Assembly: GCF_025363195.1 (NCBI RefSeq)
Contig: NZ_JANYEK010000027.1
Location: 1-43,941 of the forward strand
DNA: 43,941 bases
Reading direction: 5' to 3'
Origin: Sphingomonas sp.
GTDB taxonomy: Bacteria; Pseudomonadota; Alphaproteobacteria; Sphingomonadales; Sphingomonadaceae
The notes beneath the pieces are model-generated. The model was not told the DNA's origin and did not search any database. It saw only the letters and a list, made by a program, of their open reading frames with translations. Position numbers and translations under genes: made by a program. Numbering within the stretch: the stretch's first letter is position 1; every line of letters starts with the position of its first letter. Below are positions 16,706 through 24,897 of the stretch, piece after piece.

Positions 16706-17491
16706 ATGACCACGCACGCCCCAGCGCCTTCGCCAGCGCCATCGACCGTCTCCTTCGGGTATGAAGACATCGCCGCTTCCGAAAAGACCGCCCGCGTTAG
16801 CGGCGTGTTCACCAATGTCGCTGCGAAATACGATCTGATGAACGATGCCATGTCCGGTGGCATGCACCGACTGTGGAAGGATCGCTTCGTGCGTCGCGTG
16901 AAACCGCGCGAGGGGGAACAGATTCTCGACATGGCCGGCGGCACCGGCGATATCGCCTTCCGCCTTGCCGAAAGTGGTGCATCGATCACGGTTGCCGACA
17001 TCAATCCGGCGATGCTCGAAGTAGGGATGGCGCGCGCGGGCAAGCGGGGTATAGCCAACAGCCACCAGGGTGGTTTCGGAGGCCTCGTCTGGACCGAAGC
17101 AAACGCGGAAGTGCTGCGATTCCCAGATCGCTTCTTCGATGCCTATACGATCGCGTTCGGCATCCGCAATGTCACCGATATTCCCGCGGCGCTGAAAGAA
17201 GCACACCGCGTGCTGCGTCGTGGCGGGCGCTTTTATTGCCTAGAATTCTCGACAACCTTGTGGCCGGGCTTTGGGGAAATCTATGATGCGTATTCACACA
17301 AATTGGTGCCGAAGCTTGGTCAATTGCTGGCGGGCGATGCGGACAGCTACCGCTATCTGATCGAATCGATCCGGCGTTTTCCCGATATGGAGAAATTCAA
17401 GGGAATGATCGCCGAGGCCGGTTTCGTACAGACGCGGGTTGAGCCGATGCTCGGCGGGCTGGTTGCGATCCACAGCGGCTGGAAGATTTGA
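16706..17491 (+). CDS. ubiE: Ubiquinone/menaquinone C-methyltransferase UbiE
   Basis: SAM-dependent C-methyltransferase of ubiquinone synthesis. It is 261 aa from the ATG at 16706. The SAM-binding motif is LDMAGGTGDIAFRLA. Family signatures include KYDLMNDAMSGGMHRLWK, the post-motif FGIRNVTDIPAALKEAHRVL, and LEFSTTLWPGFGEIYDAYS. An in-frame start at 16664 would add an unconserved stretch, so the later ATG was chosen. The gene heads a run ubiE-ubiB-small protein-membrane protein-coaC-coaB. Only the repeat element before ubiB breaks the otherwise tight spacing. Confidence 0.95.
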   Translation: MTTHAPAPSPAPSTVSFGYEDIAASEKTARVSGVFTNVAAKYDLMNDAMSGGMHRLWKDRFVRRVKPREGEQILDMAGGTGDIAFRLAESGASITVADINPAMLEVGMARAGKRGIANSHQGGFGGLVWTEANAEVLRFPDRFFDAYTIAFGIRNVTDIPAALKEAHRVLRRGGRFYCLEFSTTLWPGFGEIYDAYSHKLVPKLGQLLAGDADSYRYLIESIRRFPDMEKFKGMIAEAGFVQTRVEPMLGGLVAIHSGWKI

Positions 17492-17512
17492 TGGCCTTTC
17501 TTCTGCTTCCCA

Positions 17513-17613
17513 CCTTCCGCGAGCGGGAAGGGTCAGGGGAGGGCCTGTCCGGAATGCAGCTTCATGCTTGTCCCACCGCCCTCCCCCTGCCCCTGCCGCA
17601 AGCGGGAGGGGGG
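17513..17613. repeat. Imperfect inverted-repeat element between ubiE and ubiB
   Basis: The left part (17513-17544, containing CTTCCGCGAGCGGGAAG and TCAGGGGAGGGC) is roughly mirrored by the right part (17578-17613, GCCCTCCCCCTG ... GCCGCAAGCGGGAGG). Each half also has a small hairpin of its own. The right end (GGGAGG, 17604-17609) is the only clear Shine-Dalgarno for the ubiB GTG at 17619. Its layout resembles the element at 2306-2418 upstream of engB. Confidence 0.7.
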
Positions 17614-17618
17614 TTTAA

Positions 17619-19154
17619 GTGACGGCCTCTGCAACGCATCTCTGGCGCCTGCTGAAATGGGGCCGCATCCTCGCCCGCCACGGCGCGCTGCGTGGCATCG
17701 AGCGTGACCCCAACACCCCCACGCCAGTCCGCCGCCTCGCGCGCATTGCCCGCTTCGGTGCGCGCGTGCCCGCAATCCCGGCCTACGCCGACGCGCTGCA
17801 AGCGATCGGCCCAGCCGCGATCAAGCTCGGCCAGTCTCTTGCCACCCGCCCGGACATCGTCGGCGAGGCGGCAGCGATCGATCTGCTGCGCTTGCAGGAC
17901 GCGCTCCCGCCCGTTCCCTACGAGACGATCCATGCCGCGATGACCCGCGCGTTCGGACGAGATCCGTCGGCGCTGTTCCAGTCGATCGATCCCGTTCCCG
18001 TCGGCGCCGCCTCGATCGCGCAGGTCCATCGCGCGATCACGACCGATGGTCGCACCGTCGCGGTCAAAGTCCTGCGTCCCGGCGTAGAGGAAGAATTTGC
18101 ACGCGCGATCGACACGTATCAATGGGCCGCCGCGCAGGTCGAGGGGATGGGCGGCGAACTCGCCCGCTTGCGCCCGCGCCTTGTGATCGAGACGTTCAAG
18201 CGCTGGACCGCCCGCGAACTGGACCTGCGGCGGGAGGCCGCCTCGGCTTCCGAACTCGCCGATTCGATGGCCGCCGAGCCCGATTTTGTCGTGCCCGCGA
18301 TCGATTGGCAGCGCACCAGCGGCAAGGTGCTGACGCTCGAATGGGTCGACGGCATAAAGCTCAGTAATCGCGCGGCGCTGATCGAGGCGGGCTATGACAC
18401 GCGCCGCCTTGCAGAGACGCTCGTTCACGCCTTCCTGCGGCAGGCCATTGCGGAGGGCTTCTTCCACGCCGACATGCATCAGGGGAACCTGTTCGCCCTG
18501 CCCGGCAACCGCATCGCCGCGATAGATTTTGGCATCATGGGCCGCATCGATCGCCGCGCCCGCGTGTGGCTGGCCGAGATTCTCTATGGCCTGATCACAG
18601 GCAATTATAAACGCGTCGCGGAAATCCATTTCGAGGCTGGCTATGTTCCCGCCCACCACAACGTCGCCGAATTCGCCACCGCGCTGCGTGCGGTCGGAGA
18701 GCCGATGCGCGGTCTTGCGGTCAAGGATATGTCGATCGGCATGATGCTCGACGGACTGTTCAACATCACGCGCGATTTCGACATGCAAACGCAGCCGCAT
18801 CTGCTGTTGCTGCAAAAGACGATGGTGATGGTCGAGGGCGTGGCGACCAGCCTCGATCCCGAAATCAATCTGTGGGATTCCGCCGCGCCGTTCGTACGCG
18901 AATGGATCAGGACCGAACTCGGCCCCGAGGCGTTCGTCGCAGACCGGCTAATTACCGATCTGCGCACCCTTGCGCGCCTGCCCGAACTGATCCGCAACAT
19001 CGAGGCACGCTATCCCGCGCCCGGCGGTGCTCCCCCTGCTCCGCCGCTGCGCGAGATCGAGGTTGTGCGGATAGGTGGCGGCTGGCGCTATGCAGTGGTC
19101 GCGGTACTAAGCGCCGGGCTGACCGTAGCGGCGACATGGGCGTTCCTTGGGTGA
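17619..19154 (+). CDS. ubiB: Ubiquinone biosynthesis kinase-like protein UbiB
   Basis: Atypical (ABC1/ADCK) protein-kinase-like ATPase needed for ubiquinone synthesis and associated with the inner membrane. It is 511 aa with a GTG start. The family-specific KxGQ motif is AAIKLGQSLATRPD (about 66-79). The Ala-rich nucleotide loop is PVGAASIAQVHRA, the VAIK-type Lys is in VAVKVLRPG, the catalytic loop is FFHADMHQGNLF and the DFG-like motif is IDFGIMGRID. A C-terminal hydrophobic segment (VVAVLSAGLTVAATWAFLG) is a likely membrane anchor. It follows ubiE after the repeat element, and the next gene overlaps its 3' end by 19 bp. Confidence 0.95.
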   Translation: MTASATHLWRLLKWGRILARHGALRGIERDPNTPTPVRRLARIARFGARVPAIPAYADALQAIGPAAIKLGQSLATRPDIVGEAAAIDLLRLQDALPPVPYETIHAAMTRAFGRDPSALFQSIDPVPVGAASIAQVHRAITTDGRTVAVKVLRPGVEEEFARAIDTYQWAAAQVEGMGGELARLRPRLVIETFKRWTARELDLRREAASASELADSMAAEPDFVVPAIDWQRTSGKVLTLEWVDGIKLSNRAALIEAGYDTRRLAETLVHAFLRQAIAEGFFHADMHQGNLFALPGNRIAAIDFGIMGRIDRRARVWLAEILYGLITGNYKRVAEIHFEAGYVPAHHNVAEFATALRAVGEPMRGLAVKDMSIGMMLDGLFNITRDFDMQTQPHLLLLQKTMVMVEGVATSLDPEINLWDSAAPFVREWIRTELGPEAFVADRLITDLRTLARLPELIRNIEARYPAPGGAPPAPPLREIEVVRIGGGWRYAVVAVLSAGLTVAATWAFLG

Positions 19155-19471
19155 TCGCCTTGCTCCTCCTCGGCCTCGCGCAGGCCGCAACACCGCCGTC
19201 GGACGAACATGTCGACGAGATCGTCGTGACAGCGATTAGCAAAACCAAATGTCGTATCCGCTTCGCCGATCGCGACATGAATGACGACGAACTGCGCCGC
19301 CGCTCGACCGAATGGGCCGCGGGCAAACCGTTGCGCGTCGTCGCGCGCGCCAGCACCGACATCAAATGCCTCGCCAAAATCGCGTTCAAACTGGCCGATC
19401 GCGGCGTAACACGCATCCAATTCATCGAACCCAAGGATCTTGCGCCATTGCCGGTGGCGATCCCGCAATGA
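19136..19471 (+). CDS. Small exported protein of unknown function
   Basis: A 111-aa protein I do not recognise by name. The N-terminus MGVPWVIALLLLGLAQA is a signal peptide, so the mature part (about 93 aa) is probably periplasmic. It contains two cysteines in similar contexts (TKCRIR and IKCLAK). The segment RVVARASTDIKCLAKIAFKLADRGVTRI loosely recalls the periplasmic C-terminal fold of ExbD/TolR, but this is inference only. The ATG at 19136 overlaps ubiB by 19 bp. A GTG at 19151 would overlap as GTGA and is a plausible alternative. Its stop overlaps the next start as ATGA, so translation is tightly coupled. Confidence 0.7.
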   Translation: MGVPWVIALLLLGLAQAATPPSDEHVDEIVVTAISKTKCRIRFADRDMNDDELRRRSTEWAAGKPLRVVARASTDIKCLAKIAFKLADRGVTRIQFIEPKDLAPLPVAIPQ

Positions 19472-20604
19472 TCGGGCGCTCGCTCACCCCGTTCTGGCTC
19501 TCCTCGCCAAGCCGTTTTGCCGGGATCAGGCCGTCCCACGCGCGCTGGGTACTGGCGCTGCTCGCGCTGTTGCTCGGCGCCTGCCTGACGGCGCTCGCCA
19601 CGCCCGGACCGCAGCCGATCAGCCATGACAGCGGTATCAGCGCGCAGGACCGGCGCGCCGACGATGAGGCGGACGTCATGCTGTACGAATCGATTGTCGC
19701 TGGCGTGCGCGCGGGGGGCAATTATTACGCCGTTACCGCCGCCGCGCTACGCGCCGGGGATTACCCGCTAAAGCCCTTCGTCACCTTCCGCCTGCCAACA
19801 CTCGCCGTGTTGCAGGCGCATCTGCCGCAGCCGGTGATGATTGCGCTGCTCTACGTGCTCGCCGCCGCAGTGATGGTCGCGTGGTTCGCCCGCCTGCGCG
19901 GGGCCTTCGCCCGCCCGCCGCCGCGCGCGATCGCACTGATCTTGCTCGCCGCCGGAATGGTCGTCTTCGTCCAGTCCGACCTCGCCGGCTTCCACGAAAT
20001 CTGGGCCGGTCTTCTGGTCGCGCTCTCGCTCGCGCTCAGGAAGCCGGGCCGCTGGGCCGAGGCAGTGGCATTCGGCATGATCGCGATGCTGACCCGCGAA
20101 ACCGCCGCTCTCTACGTCGGAATCATGGCCGTCATGGCTTTTGCCGAGGGGCGGCGGCGTGAGGCTTTGGGCTGGGCCAGTGCCATCGCCCTCTTCGCGA
20201 TCGTTATCATCCTCCACGCCCGCGCAGTGGGTCAGGTCGTCCACCCGCTGGATCCCAGCTCGCCCGGCTGGTCGGGGATGCTGGGTTTCGGCTTCTTCGT
20301 GAAGACGATGGGCTTGTCCACCGCACTCAATCTCGCCCCCGGCTGGCTTGCCGCATTGCTCATCGGCTTCACCTTATTCGGCTGGGCCGCCTGGAATGAC
20401 GCGCTCGCCTTGCGCGCGCTCGCCGTGTTCTGCGGCTATGCAGCTTTGCTCGGCCTGTTCGGGCGCGTCGATACGTTCTATTGGGGACTGATGGTCGCGC
20501 CAACCATTCTGATCGGCCTCGCGTTCGTGCCCGATGCCCTGCGCGATCTGGTCATCGCCGCGCGCGATCGCCGCAAGATCACCGTGACGAGGCTCACCAA
20601 ATGA
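19468..20604 (+). CDS. Polytopic membrane protein, possible GT-C-type glycosyltransferase
   Basis: A 378-aa protein with about 9-10 hydrophobic segments. After the first TM (VLALLALLLGACLTALA) there is a long extracytoplasmic loop with acidic cluster DDEAD (65-69), then YESIVAGVRAGGNYY. Acidic residues in the first loop, followed by many TMs and an LTRETAALY motif, are features of GT-C (dolichyl/undecaprenyl-phosphate-sugar-dependent) transferases. That assignment is inference without a database hit. It overlaps its upstream and downstream neighbours by ATGA junctions and so is co-translated with the small exported protein and coaC. The C-terminus is basic and cytoplasmic. Confidence 0.75.
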   Translation: MIGRSLTPFWLSSPSRFAGIRPSHARWVLALLALLLGACLTALATPGPQPISHDSGISAQDRRADDEADVMLYESIVAGVRAGGNYYAVTAAALRAGDYPLKPFVTFRLPTLAVLQAHLPQPVMIALLYVLAAAVMVAWFARLRGAFARPPPRAIALILLAAGMVVFVQSDLAGFHEIWAGLLVALSLALRKPGRWAEAVAFGMIAMLTRETAALYVGIMAVMAFAEGRRREALGWASAIALFAIVIILHARAVGQVVHPLDPSSPGWSGMLGFGFFVKTMGLSTALNLAPGWLAALLIGFTLFGWAAWNDALALRALAVFCGYAALLGLFGRVDTFYWGLMVAPTILIGLAFVPDALRDLVIAARDRRKITVTRLTK

Positions 20605-21134
20605 AGATTCTGTTGATCGTCGGCGGCGGCATCGCGGCGTACAAGGCCTGCGAACTGATCCGCCTCTGCCGCAAGGCCGGGATCGACGTGAAGTGCGTGC
20701 TCACCGCCGGGGGGCAGCATTTCGTTACGCCGATGACACTCGCCGCTTTGTCCGAGAACCAGGTCTACACCACCTTGTGGGATTTGAAGGACGAGGCCGA
20801 GATGGGTCATATTCAATTGAGCCGCGAGGCCGATCTCGTCGTCATCGCCCCTGTCACCGCCGACCTGATGGCCAAGATGGCCGCTGGCATCGCCGACGAT
20901 CTCGCCACCACCTTGCTGCTCGCCACTGATAAGCCGGTCCTCGCCGCGCCCGCGATGAATGTGCGGATGTGGCAACACCCGGCGACGATGCGCAACGTCG
21001 CCACCCTGCGCGGCGACGGCGTGACGGTGCTGGAGCCGGATGACGGCGCGATGGCGTGCGGAGAATACGGACCCGGACGCCTGCCCGAACCGCAGGCAAT
21101 CCTCAGCGCGATCCAGAGCGCGCTCGCCGCCTGA
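20601..21134 (+). CDS. coaC: Phosphopantothenoylcysteine decarboxylase (CoaC, separate gene)
   Basis: FMN-dependent decarboxylase making 4'-phosphopantetheine in coenzyme A synthesis. It is 177 aa. Marks are VGGGIAAYKACELIR (FMN loop), the active-site His in MGHIQLSREAD, IAPVTADLMAKMAAGIADD (the PATADL region) and the substrate clamp APAMNVRMW. The ending MACGEYGPGRLPEP equals the end of the CoaC part of the usual fused CoaBC. The protein stops at a TGA two bases before the coaB ATG, in a different frame. The start overlaps the previous stop (ATGA). Confidence 0.9.
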   Translation: MKILLIVGGGIAAYKACELIRLCRKAGIDVKCVLTAGGQHFVTPMTLAALSENQVYTTLWDLKDEAEMGHIQLSREADLVVIAPVTADLMAKMAAGIADDLATTLLLATDKPVLAAPAMNVRMWQHPATMRNVATLRGDGVTVLEPDDGAMACGEYGPGRLPEPQAILSAIQSALAA

Positions 21135-21136
21135 CC

Positions 21137-21769
21137 ATGCTGGCGGGCAAGCACATCCTGGTAACCGCCGGTCCGACGCACGAACCGATCGACCCGGTAC
21201 GCTATATCGCCAATCGCTCCTCGGGCCGACAGGGCTTTGCGATCGCCGGAGCGCTGGCGCAACTCGGCGCGCGGGTCACCCTGATCGCCGGCCCGGTCAT
21301 TCTCGACACTCCCATCGGCGTCACTCGGATCGATGTCCAGACCGCACTGCAGATGGCGGCGGCGGTCGAGGCTGCCTTGCCCGCCGACGCCGCCGTCATG
21401 GTCGCCGCCGTCGCGGATTGGCGCGTCGAGGGCGCAGGCCAGAAGATCAAGAAATCCGGCGCGCCGCCCGTGCTGCGCCTCGTCGAAAACCCCGACATCC
21501 TCGCCGGGCTTGCCCGCAGCGCGCGGCGCCCGAAACTACTGATCGGCTTTGCGGCGGAAACCGAAAACGTCATTGACCACGCGACCATTAAGCGCGCGCG
21601 GAAAAAGGCCGACTGGATCATCGCCAACGACGTGTCGGGCGATGTCATGGGAGGCAGTGCCAACACCGTTCACATCGTGACAGCAAGCAACGTGGAAAGC
21701 TGGGACAGACTGCCGAAGGAAGAGGTCGCCGCCCGTCTCGCACAGCGCATCGCCGCGGCTCTCGCCTGA
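21137..21769 (+). CDS. coaB: Phosphopantothenate--cysteine ligase (CoaB, separate gene)
   Basis: Ligase joining cysteine to 4'-phosphopantothenate with CTP, one step before CoaC. It is 210 aa, beginning MLAGKHILVTAGPTHEPIDP, equal to the start of the CoaB half of CoaBC. RYIANRSSGRQGFAIA, VAAVADWRV, QKIKKSG (the conserved Lys pair) and ANDVSG (the conserved Asn) are all present. It appears complete and functional as a stand-alone protein. The two genes presumably act as a complex. This differs from the single bifunctional coaBC of most bacteria and could be natural or a one-base frameshift. Confidence 0.9.
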   Translation: MLAGKHILVTAGPTHEPIDPVRYIANRSSGRQGFAIAGALAQLGARVTLIAGPVILDTPIGVTRIDVQTALQMAAAVEAALPADAAVMVAAVADWRVEGAGQKIKKSGAPPVLRLVENPDILAGLARSARRPKLLIGFAAETENVIDHATIKRARKKADWIIANDVSGDVMGGSANTVHIVTASNVESWDRLPKEEVAARLAQRIAAALA

Positions 21770-21825
21770 CGACCACGCATCTGCTTCATTCGAACGCGCC
21801 GTAAATCCAACTATATCGAAGGAAA

Positions 21826-21901
21826 TGGTGGAGCCGAGGGGGATCGAACCCCTGACCTTTCGCATGCCATGCGAACGCTCTCCCAGCTGAGCTACGGCCC
21901 C
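21826..21901 (-). tRNA. tRNA-Ala (GGC anticodon)
   Basis: Minus-strand cloverleaf of 76 nt with the 3' CCA encoded. The acceptor stem is GGGGCCG/CGGCTCC (one G-T pair), the D-arm is GCTCAGCTGGGAGAGC, the anticodon stem-loop is TTCGC-ATGGCAT-GCGAA with anticodon GGC, and the T-arm is GGGGTTCGATCCCC. It reads the alanine codon GCC, the commonest Ala codon in this GC-rich sequence. Confidence 0.97.
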
Positions 21902-22006
21902 ATCGTCCCGTGTGCGGCCCTCTGGTTGGCCCGGGAAGGCGTCGCCCCTACCGGGGCTCCGCAGGTTTGGCAAGCGACCTTCTCGGGCCGCTTGCCGAAT
22001 AAAATG

Positions 22007-22324
22007 TCAATGCTCGTCTTCGCTGACGGGTGCTTCAACGCCGATGTCGTCGTCTCCACCGAGATCGACCTCGTCGTCGGGCGAGATTTCCTCGTCCTCA
22101 CCGGTGTCCATATCCTCGTCATCGCCGGCGAGATCGTCGTCCTTCTTGACCAGATCTGGCTTGGCCGCTTCGAACGGCAGCGGTTGCTTAGATTTCAGAA
22201 TCGGTTCCGGCGTCCAGGTGGAGCTGCATTCGATGCAGGTCACCGGATCGTTCTTGCCCAGATCGTAGAAGCGCGTTGCGCATTTTGGGCACGTTCTCTT
22301 CGTGCCCCATTCGGCCTTGACCAT
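22007..22324 (-). CDS. FYDLN-acid / TIGR02300 family protein
   Basis: A 105-aa protein of unknown function typical of alphaproteobacteria. The N-terminal domain MVKAEWGTKRTCPKCATRFY-DLGKNDP...CIECSSTW has two CxxC pairs (CPKC and CIEC), so it probably binds zinc. The C-terminal half is extremely acidic (runs such as DDDLAGDDEDMD), likely disordered. The ATG at 22324 was chosen because the family starts there; an in-frame ATG at 22408 only adds poor sequence. It lies between tRNA-Ala (same strand) and the divergent aroA. Confidence 0.9.
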   Translation of the reverse strand: MVKAEWGTKRTCPKCATRFYDLGKNDPVTCIECSSTWTPEPILKSKQPLPFEAAKPDLVKKDDDLAGDDEDMDTGEDEEISPDDEVDLGGDDDIGVEAPVSEDEH

Positions 22325-22440
22325 AGCCTTGGTTGAACCTTTCGAAATATCGGATGTTGGCCGGGGATGCCCGCCCCGCTCACTGCAAAGTCGGGCGCGC
22401 CTTGCCATAGCACAAGCGCACTGTCAAAAGCCCGGCGCTC

Positions 22441-23787
22441 ATGCCGCACCCTTTCCTTAGCCCTCGCACAATTCATTCCTCCGGCGCTTTGCTTGGCCGC
22501 ATCGCCGTGCCGGGCGACAAGTCGATCAGCCACCGCGCCCTCATGCTCTCCGCATTGGCGGTGGGAGAAAGCCGGATCGAAGGCCTGCTCGAGGGCGAGG
22601 ATGTGCTCGCCACCGCCGCCGCCATGCGCGCGATGGGCGCGACGATCGAACGCGGCGATGACGGCATATGGACGGTCCACGGGGTTGGCGTCGGAGGATT
22701 GATGCAGCCGGATACCGCGCTGGAGATGGGCAATTCCGGCACCTCGACGCGCTTGCTGATGGGCCTGGTCGCCAGCCACAATATCACTGCCACCTTTACC
22801 GGCGACGCGTCGCTCTCGGCGCGCCCGATGGCGCGCGTGATTGATCCGCTGGCACAAATGGGCGCTGCCATTACCGCGTCGCCGGGCGGTCGCCTGCCGT
22901 TGATGGTGCGCGGGATGAACCCGGCGATCCCGATCACCTATACGCTTCCGGTCGCTTCGGCGCAGGTCAAGTCGGCGGTGCTGCTGGCGGGGCTCAACAC
23001 GCCGGGCATCACCCGCGTGATCGAGCCGGTGGCGACGCGCGATCATAGCGAGCGCATGCTGGCAGGGTTCGGTGCGGACCTGACCGTGGAGGAAACATCC
23101 GAAGGCCGCGTCATCTCGCTGGTTGGCGAAGCGGACCTGAAGCCGCAACATATCGTGGTGCCAGGCGATCCCTCCTCCGCCGCCTTCCTGGTCGTAGCGG
23201 CAACGATCGTGCCGGGCTCGGACATGGTCGTCGCCAATGTCGGCCTGAACCCGACGCGCGCCGGCATCTTCACGGCGCTGCGCATGATGGGCGCCGACAT
23301 CACCGAACTTGATCCCCGCAGCGTAGGCGGCGAGCCGGTCGCCGACCTGCGCGTGCGCCACGCCAAACTCAAGGCGATCGAGGTGCCGCCCGATCTCGCG
23401 CCGAGCATGATCGACGAATATCCCATCCTGTTCGTCGCCGCGGCCTGTGCGGAAGGCAGGACCGTCGCCCGCGGCGCGCACGAGCTGCGCGTCAAGGAAT
23501 CGGACCGTATCGCCGTGATGGCAGCGGCTTTGAGCGTGATCGGGGTGAGGACGGAGGAGTTCGAGGACGGTCTTGCGATCCACGGCAGCAACGGCGCGCG
23601 CCTGCCCGGCGGCGGCACGATCGCTTCGAAATTGGACCATCGCATCGCCATGAGCCTGTCAGTTGCGGCGTTGGTCGCAGACGCAGCAGTAACCATCGAC
23701 GATGTCTCGCCGATCGCCACGAGTTACCCTATGTTTTTCGCTTCGCTCGACGCGCTCAGGGGGACGAACGACGTGGCCGCAGCATGA
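22441..23787 (+). CDS. aroA: 3-phosphoshikimate 1-carboxyvinyltransferase (EPSP synthase, class II-like)
   Basis: Sixth step of the shikimate pathway: transfers enolpyruvyl from PEP to shikimate-3-phosphate. It is 448 aa. The N-terminal [18 protein letters not shown], the middle [33 protein letters not shown] and the C-terminal [10 protein letters not shown] and LDHRIAMS motifs are all present. Sequence style ([38 protein letters not shown]) is that of class II enzymes like the Agrobacterium CP4 protein. The position equivalent to CP4 Ala100 is Gly here (GNSGTS, Gly100). It overlaps cmk by 4 bp (ATGA). Confidence 0.96.
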   Translation: MPHPFLSPRTIHSSGALLGRIAVPGDKSISHRALMLSALAVGESRIEGLLEGEDVLATAAAMRAMGATIERGDDGIWTVHGVGVGGLMQPDTALEMGNSGTSTRLLMGLVASHNITATFTGDASLSARPMARVIDPLAQMGAAITASPGGRLPLMVRGMNPAIPITYTLPVASAQVKSAVLLAGLNTPGITRVIEPVATRDHSERMLAGFGADLTVEETSEGRVISLVGEADLKPQHIVVPGDPSSAAFLVVAATIVPGSDMVVANVGLNPTRAGIFTALRMMGADITELDPRSVGGEPVADLRVRHAKLKAIEVPPDLAPSMIDEYPILFVAAACAEGRTVARGAHELRVKESDRIAVMAAALSVIGVRTEEFEDGLAIHGSNGARLPGGGTIASKLDHRIAMSLSVAALVADAAVTIDDVSPIATSYPMFFASLDALRGTNDVAAA

Positions 23788-24437
23788 TCATCGCCGTCGA
23801 TGGCCCAGCCGCATCGGGCAAGGGCACGATCGCGCGTGCGCTCGCCCGGCATTATGCGCTGCCCTATCTCGATACCGGTCTGCTGTACCGTGCGGTAGCG
23901 GAGACGGTGCGTCGTATGGAGCTGAACCCGGAGATCGAGGCCGATGGCGTGGCCGCGTGCAATTTCGAGGATGCATTGCTCGAGGATTCGGCGTTGCGCT
24001 CCGATGATGTCGGCAAGCTGGCCTCTGTGGTTTCGGTGCACCCTTTGGTTCGCGCGGCGTTGTTCCACCGCCAGCGCCGCTTCGCAAACCAGTCGGGCGG
24101 CGCGGTGCTCGACGGACGCGATATCGGTACGGTGATCGCGCCGGAGGCCGACGCTAAATTGTTCGTCCGCGCCACGCCCACGATTCGCGCCAAGCGCCGC
24201 CATGCCGAACTGCGCAGCAGCGGTTCCAGTGTCAGCCTCGACAAGGTGTTGGCCGACATCAGGGCCCGCGACCTGCGCGATTCGACCCGCAGCGCAGCAC
24301 CGCTGGTTGCAGCGAACGATGCGGCTTTGCTCGACACCAGCTTCCTGTCGATCGAGGCCTCGTTGCACCGCGCGATCGAACTGGTCGACCGGCAATTGAA
24401 GCTGAACGCAGAGAAAGCGGCGTATAAAGCGGGTTGA
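23784..24437 (+). CDS. cmk: Cytidylate kinase
   Basis: Phosphorylates CMP and dCMP with ATP, a pyrimidine salvage and supply step. It is 217 aa. The P-loop is [12 protein letters not shown] (about 6-17), followed by [14 protein letters not shown]. The NMP-binding region has [15 protein letters not shown], and the lid is around AKRRHAELR. The [12 protein letters not shown] stretch binds nucleotide. The start overlaps the aroA stop as ATGA. aroA-cmk-rpsA is a conserved order. A GC-rich hairpin without a T-run follows the stop, so transcription may run on towards rpsA. Confidence 0.96.
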   Translation: MIIAVDGPAASGKGTIARALARHYALPYLDTGLLYRAVAETVRRMELNPEIEADGVAACNFEDALLEDSALRSDDVGKLASVVSVHPLVRAALFHRQRRFANQSGGAVLDGRDIGTVIAPEADAKLFVRATPTIRAKRRHAELRSSGSSVSLDKVLADIRARDLRDSTRSAAPLVAANDAALLDTSFLSIEASLHRAIELVDRQLKLNAEKAAYKAG

Positions 24438-24746
24438 CCTGGCGGCCGGCTTCAGGAACGGCCGGACATAAGCCTGGCGGCGCAAAACCCCGCTCCGCTG
24501 GCGTTACAAAAAGGACCTAATTTGCTTGCGTCTTGCGCGCGGGCGAGCCTGCAACCATCGTGCAGTATCCTATCCTGCGGCGACCCCCGCAGAAGGCGAT
24601 TTGGACGCGTGCGTGGTGTACCTTTCGTCACTTTAGATCGCCACGGCGCGGAGCCAACCCAAAACCGCGTAAAACCTTGCCTTTTACCCTCCTTCACGCT
24701 ATGGGCGCGTCCGTCCGGTGGGCTATGCTCTCGGAGGAAGGCGCAC

Positions 24747-24857
24747 ATGGTTCGTCCATCGCGCCCTTTTCGCTTCCAAGACGCGCAAGAGACTCCTCCC
24801 TCACAGTCCGCACGGATGCCGCGCCCGGCATTCGGCCTGCGTGGCTTTTTTGGCTAA
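24747..24857 (+). CDS. Possible 36-aa leader peptide upstream of rpsA
   Basis: Not a recognised gene. The ATG at 24747 is preceded by GGAGGA (24733-24738) at an 8-base spacing, one of the best ribosome binding sites in the window. The peptide begins MVRPSRPFRF and ends MPRPAFGLRGFFG, rich in Arg, Pro and Phe, with no TM. Its stop codon TAA (24855-24857) directly abuts a strong hairpin. It might be a regulatory leader peptide controlling rpsA, a conserved small protein, or chance. Only the strong ribosome binding site and the hairpin placement support it. Confidence 0.4.
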   Translation: MVRPSRPFRFQDAQETPPSQSARMPRPAFGLRGFFG

Positions 24858-24897
24858 GACCACCGGAAGCCGATCCGCACAGGATCGGCGGTTGGTC
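24858..24897 (+). promoter_or_regulatory. Stable hairpin in rpsA 5' leader
   Basis: The core stem GCCGATCC (24869-24876) / GGATCGGC (24882-24889) is perfect, with loop GCACA. A second, imperfect stem GACCACC (24858-24864) / GGTTGGTC (24890-24897) extends it. It starts on the base after the small ORF's stop and ends 29 bases before the rpsA ATG. GGATCG in its 3' arm could alternatively pair with CGATCC at 24915-24920, right next to the rpsA Shine-Dalgarno. Confidence 0.65.

Noticed and set aside
22240-23640. 466-codon minus-strand frame opposite aroA
   Set aside because: Shadow of aroA in the antisense frame; composition (Arg/His/Ala) is typical of such artefacts.
24522-24746. Longer version (111 codons) of the ORF upstream of rpsA
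   Set aside because: No ribosome binding site at its start and no recognisable sequence before the ATG at 24747; only the last 36 codons are kept, at low confidence.
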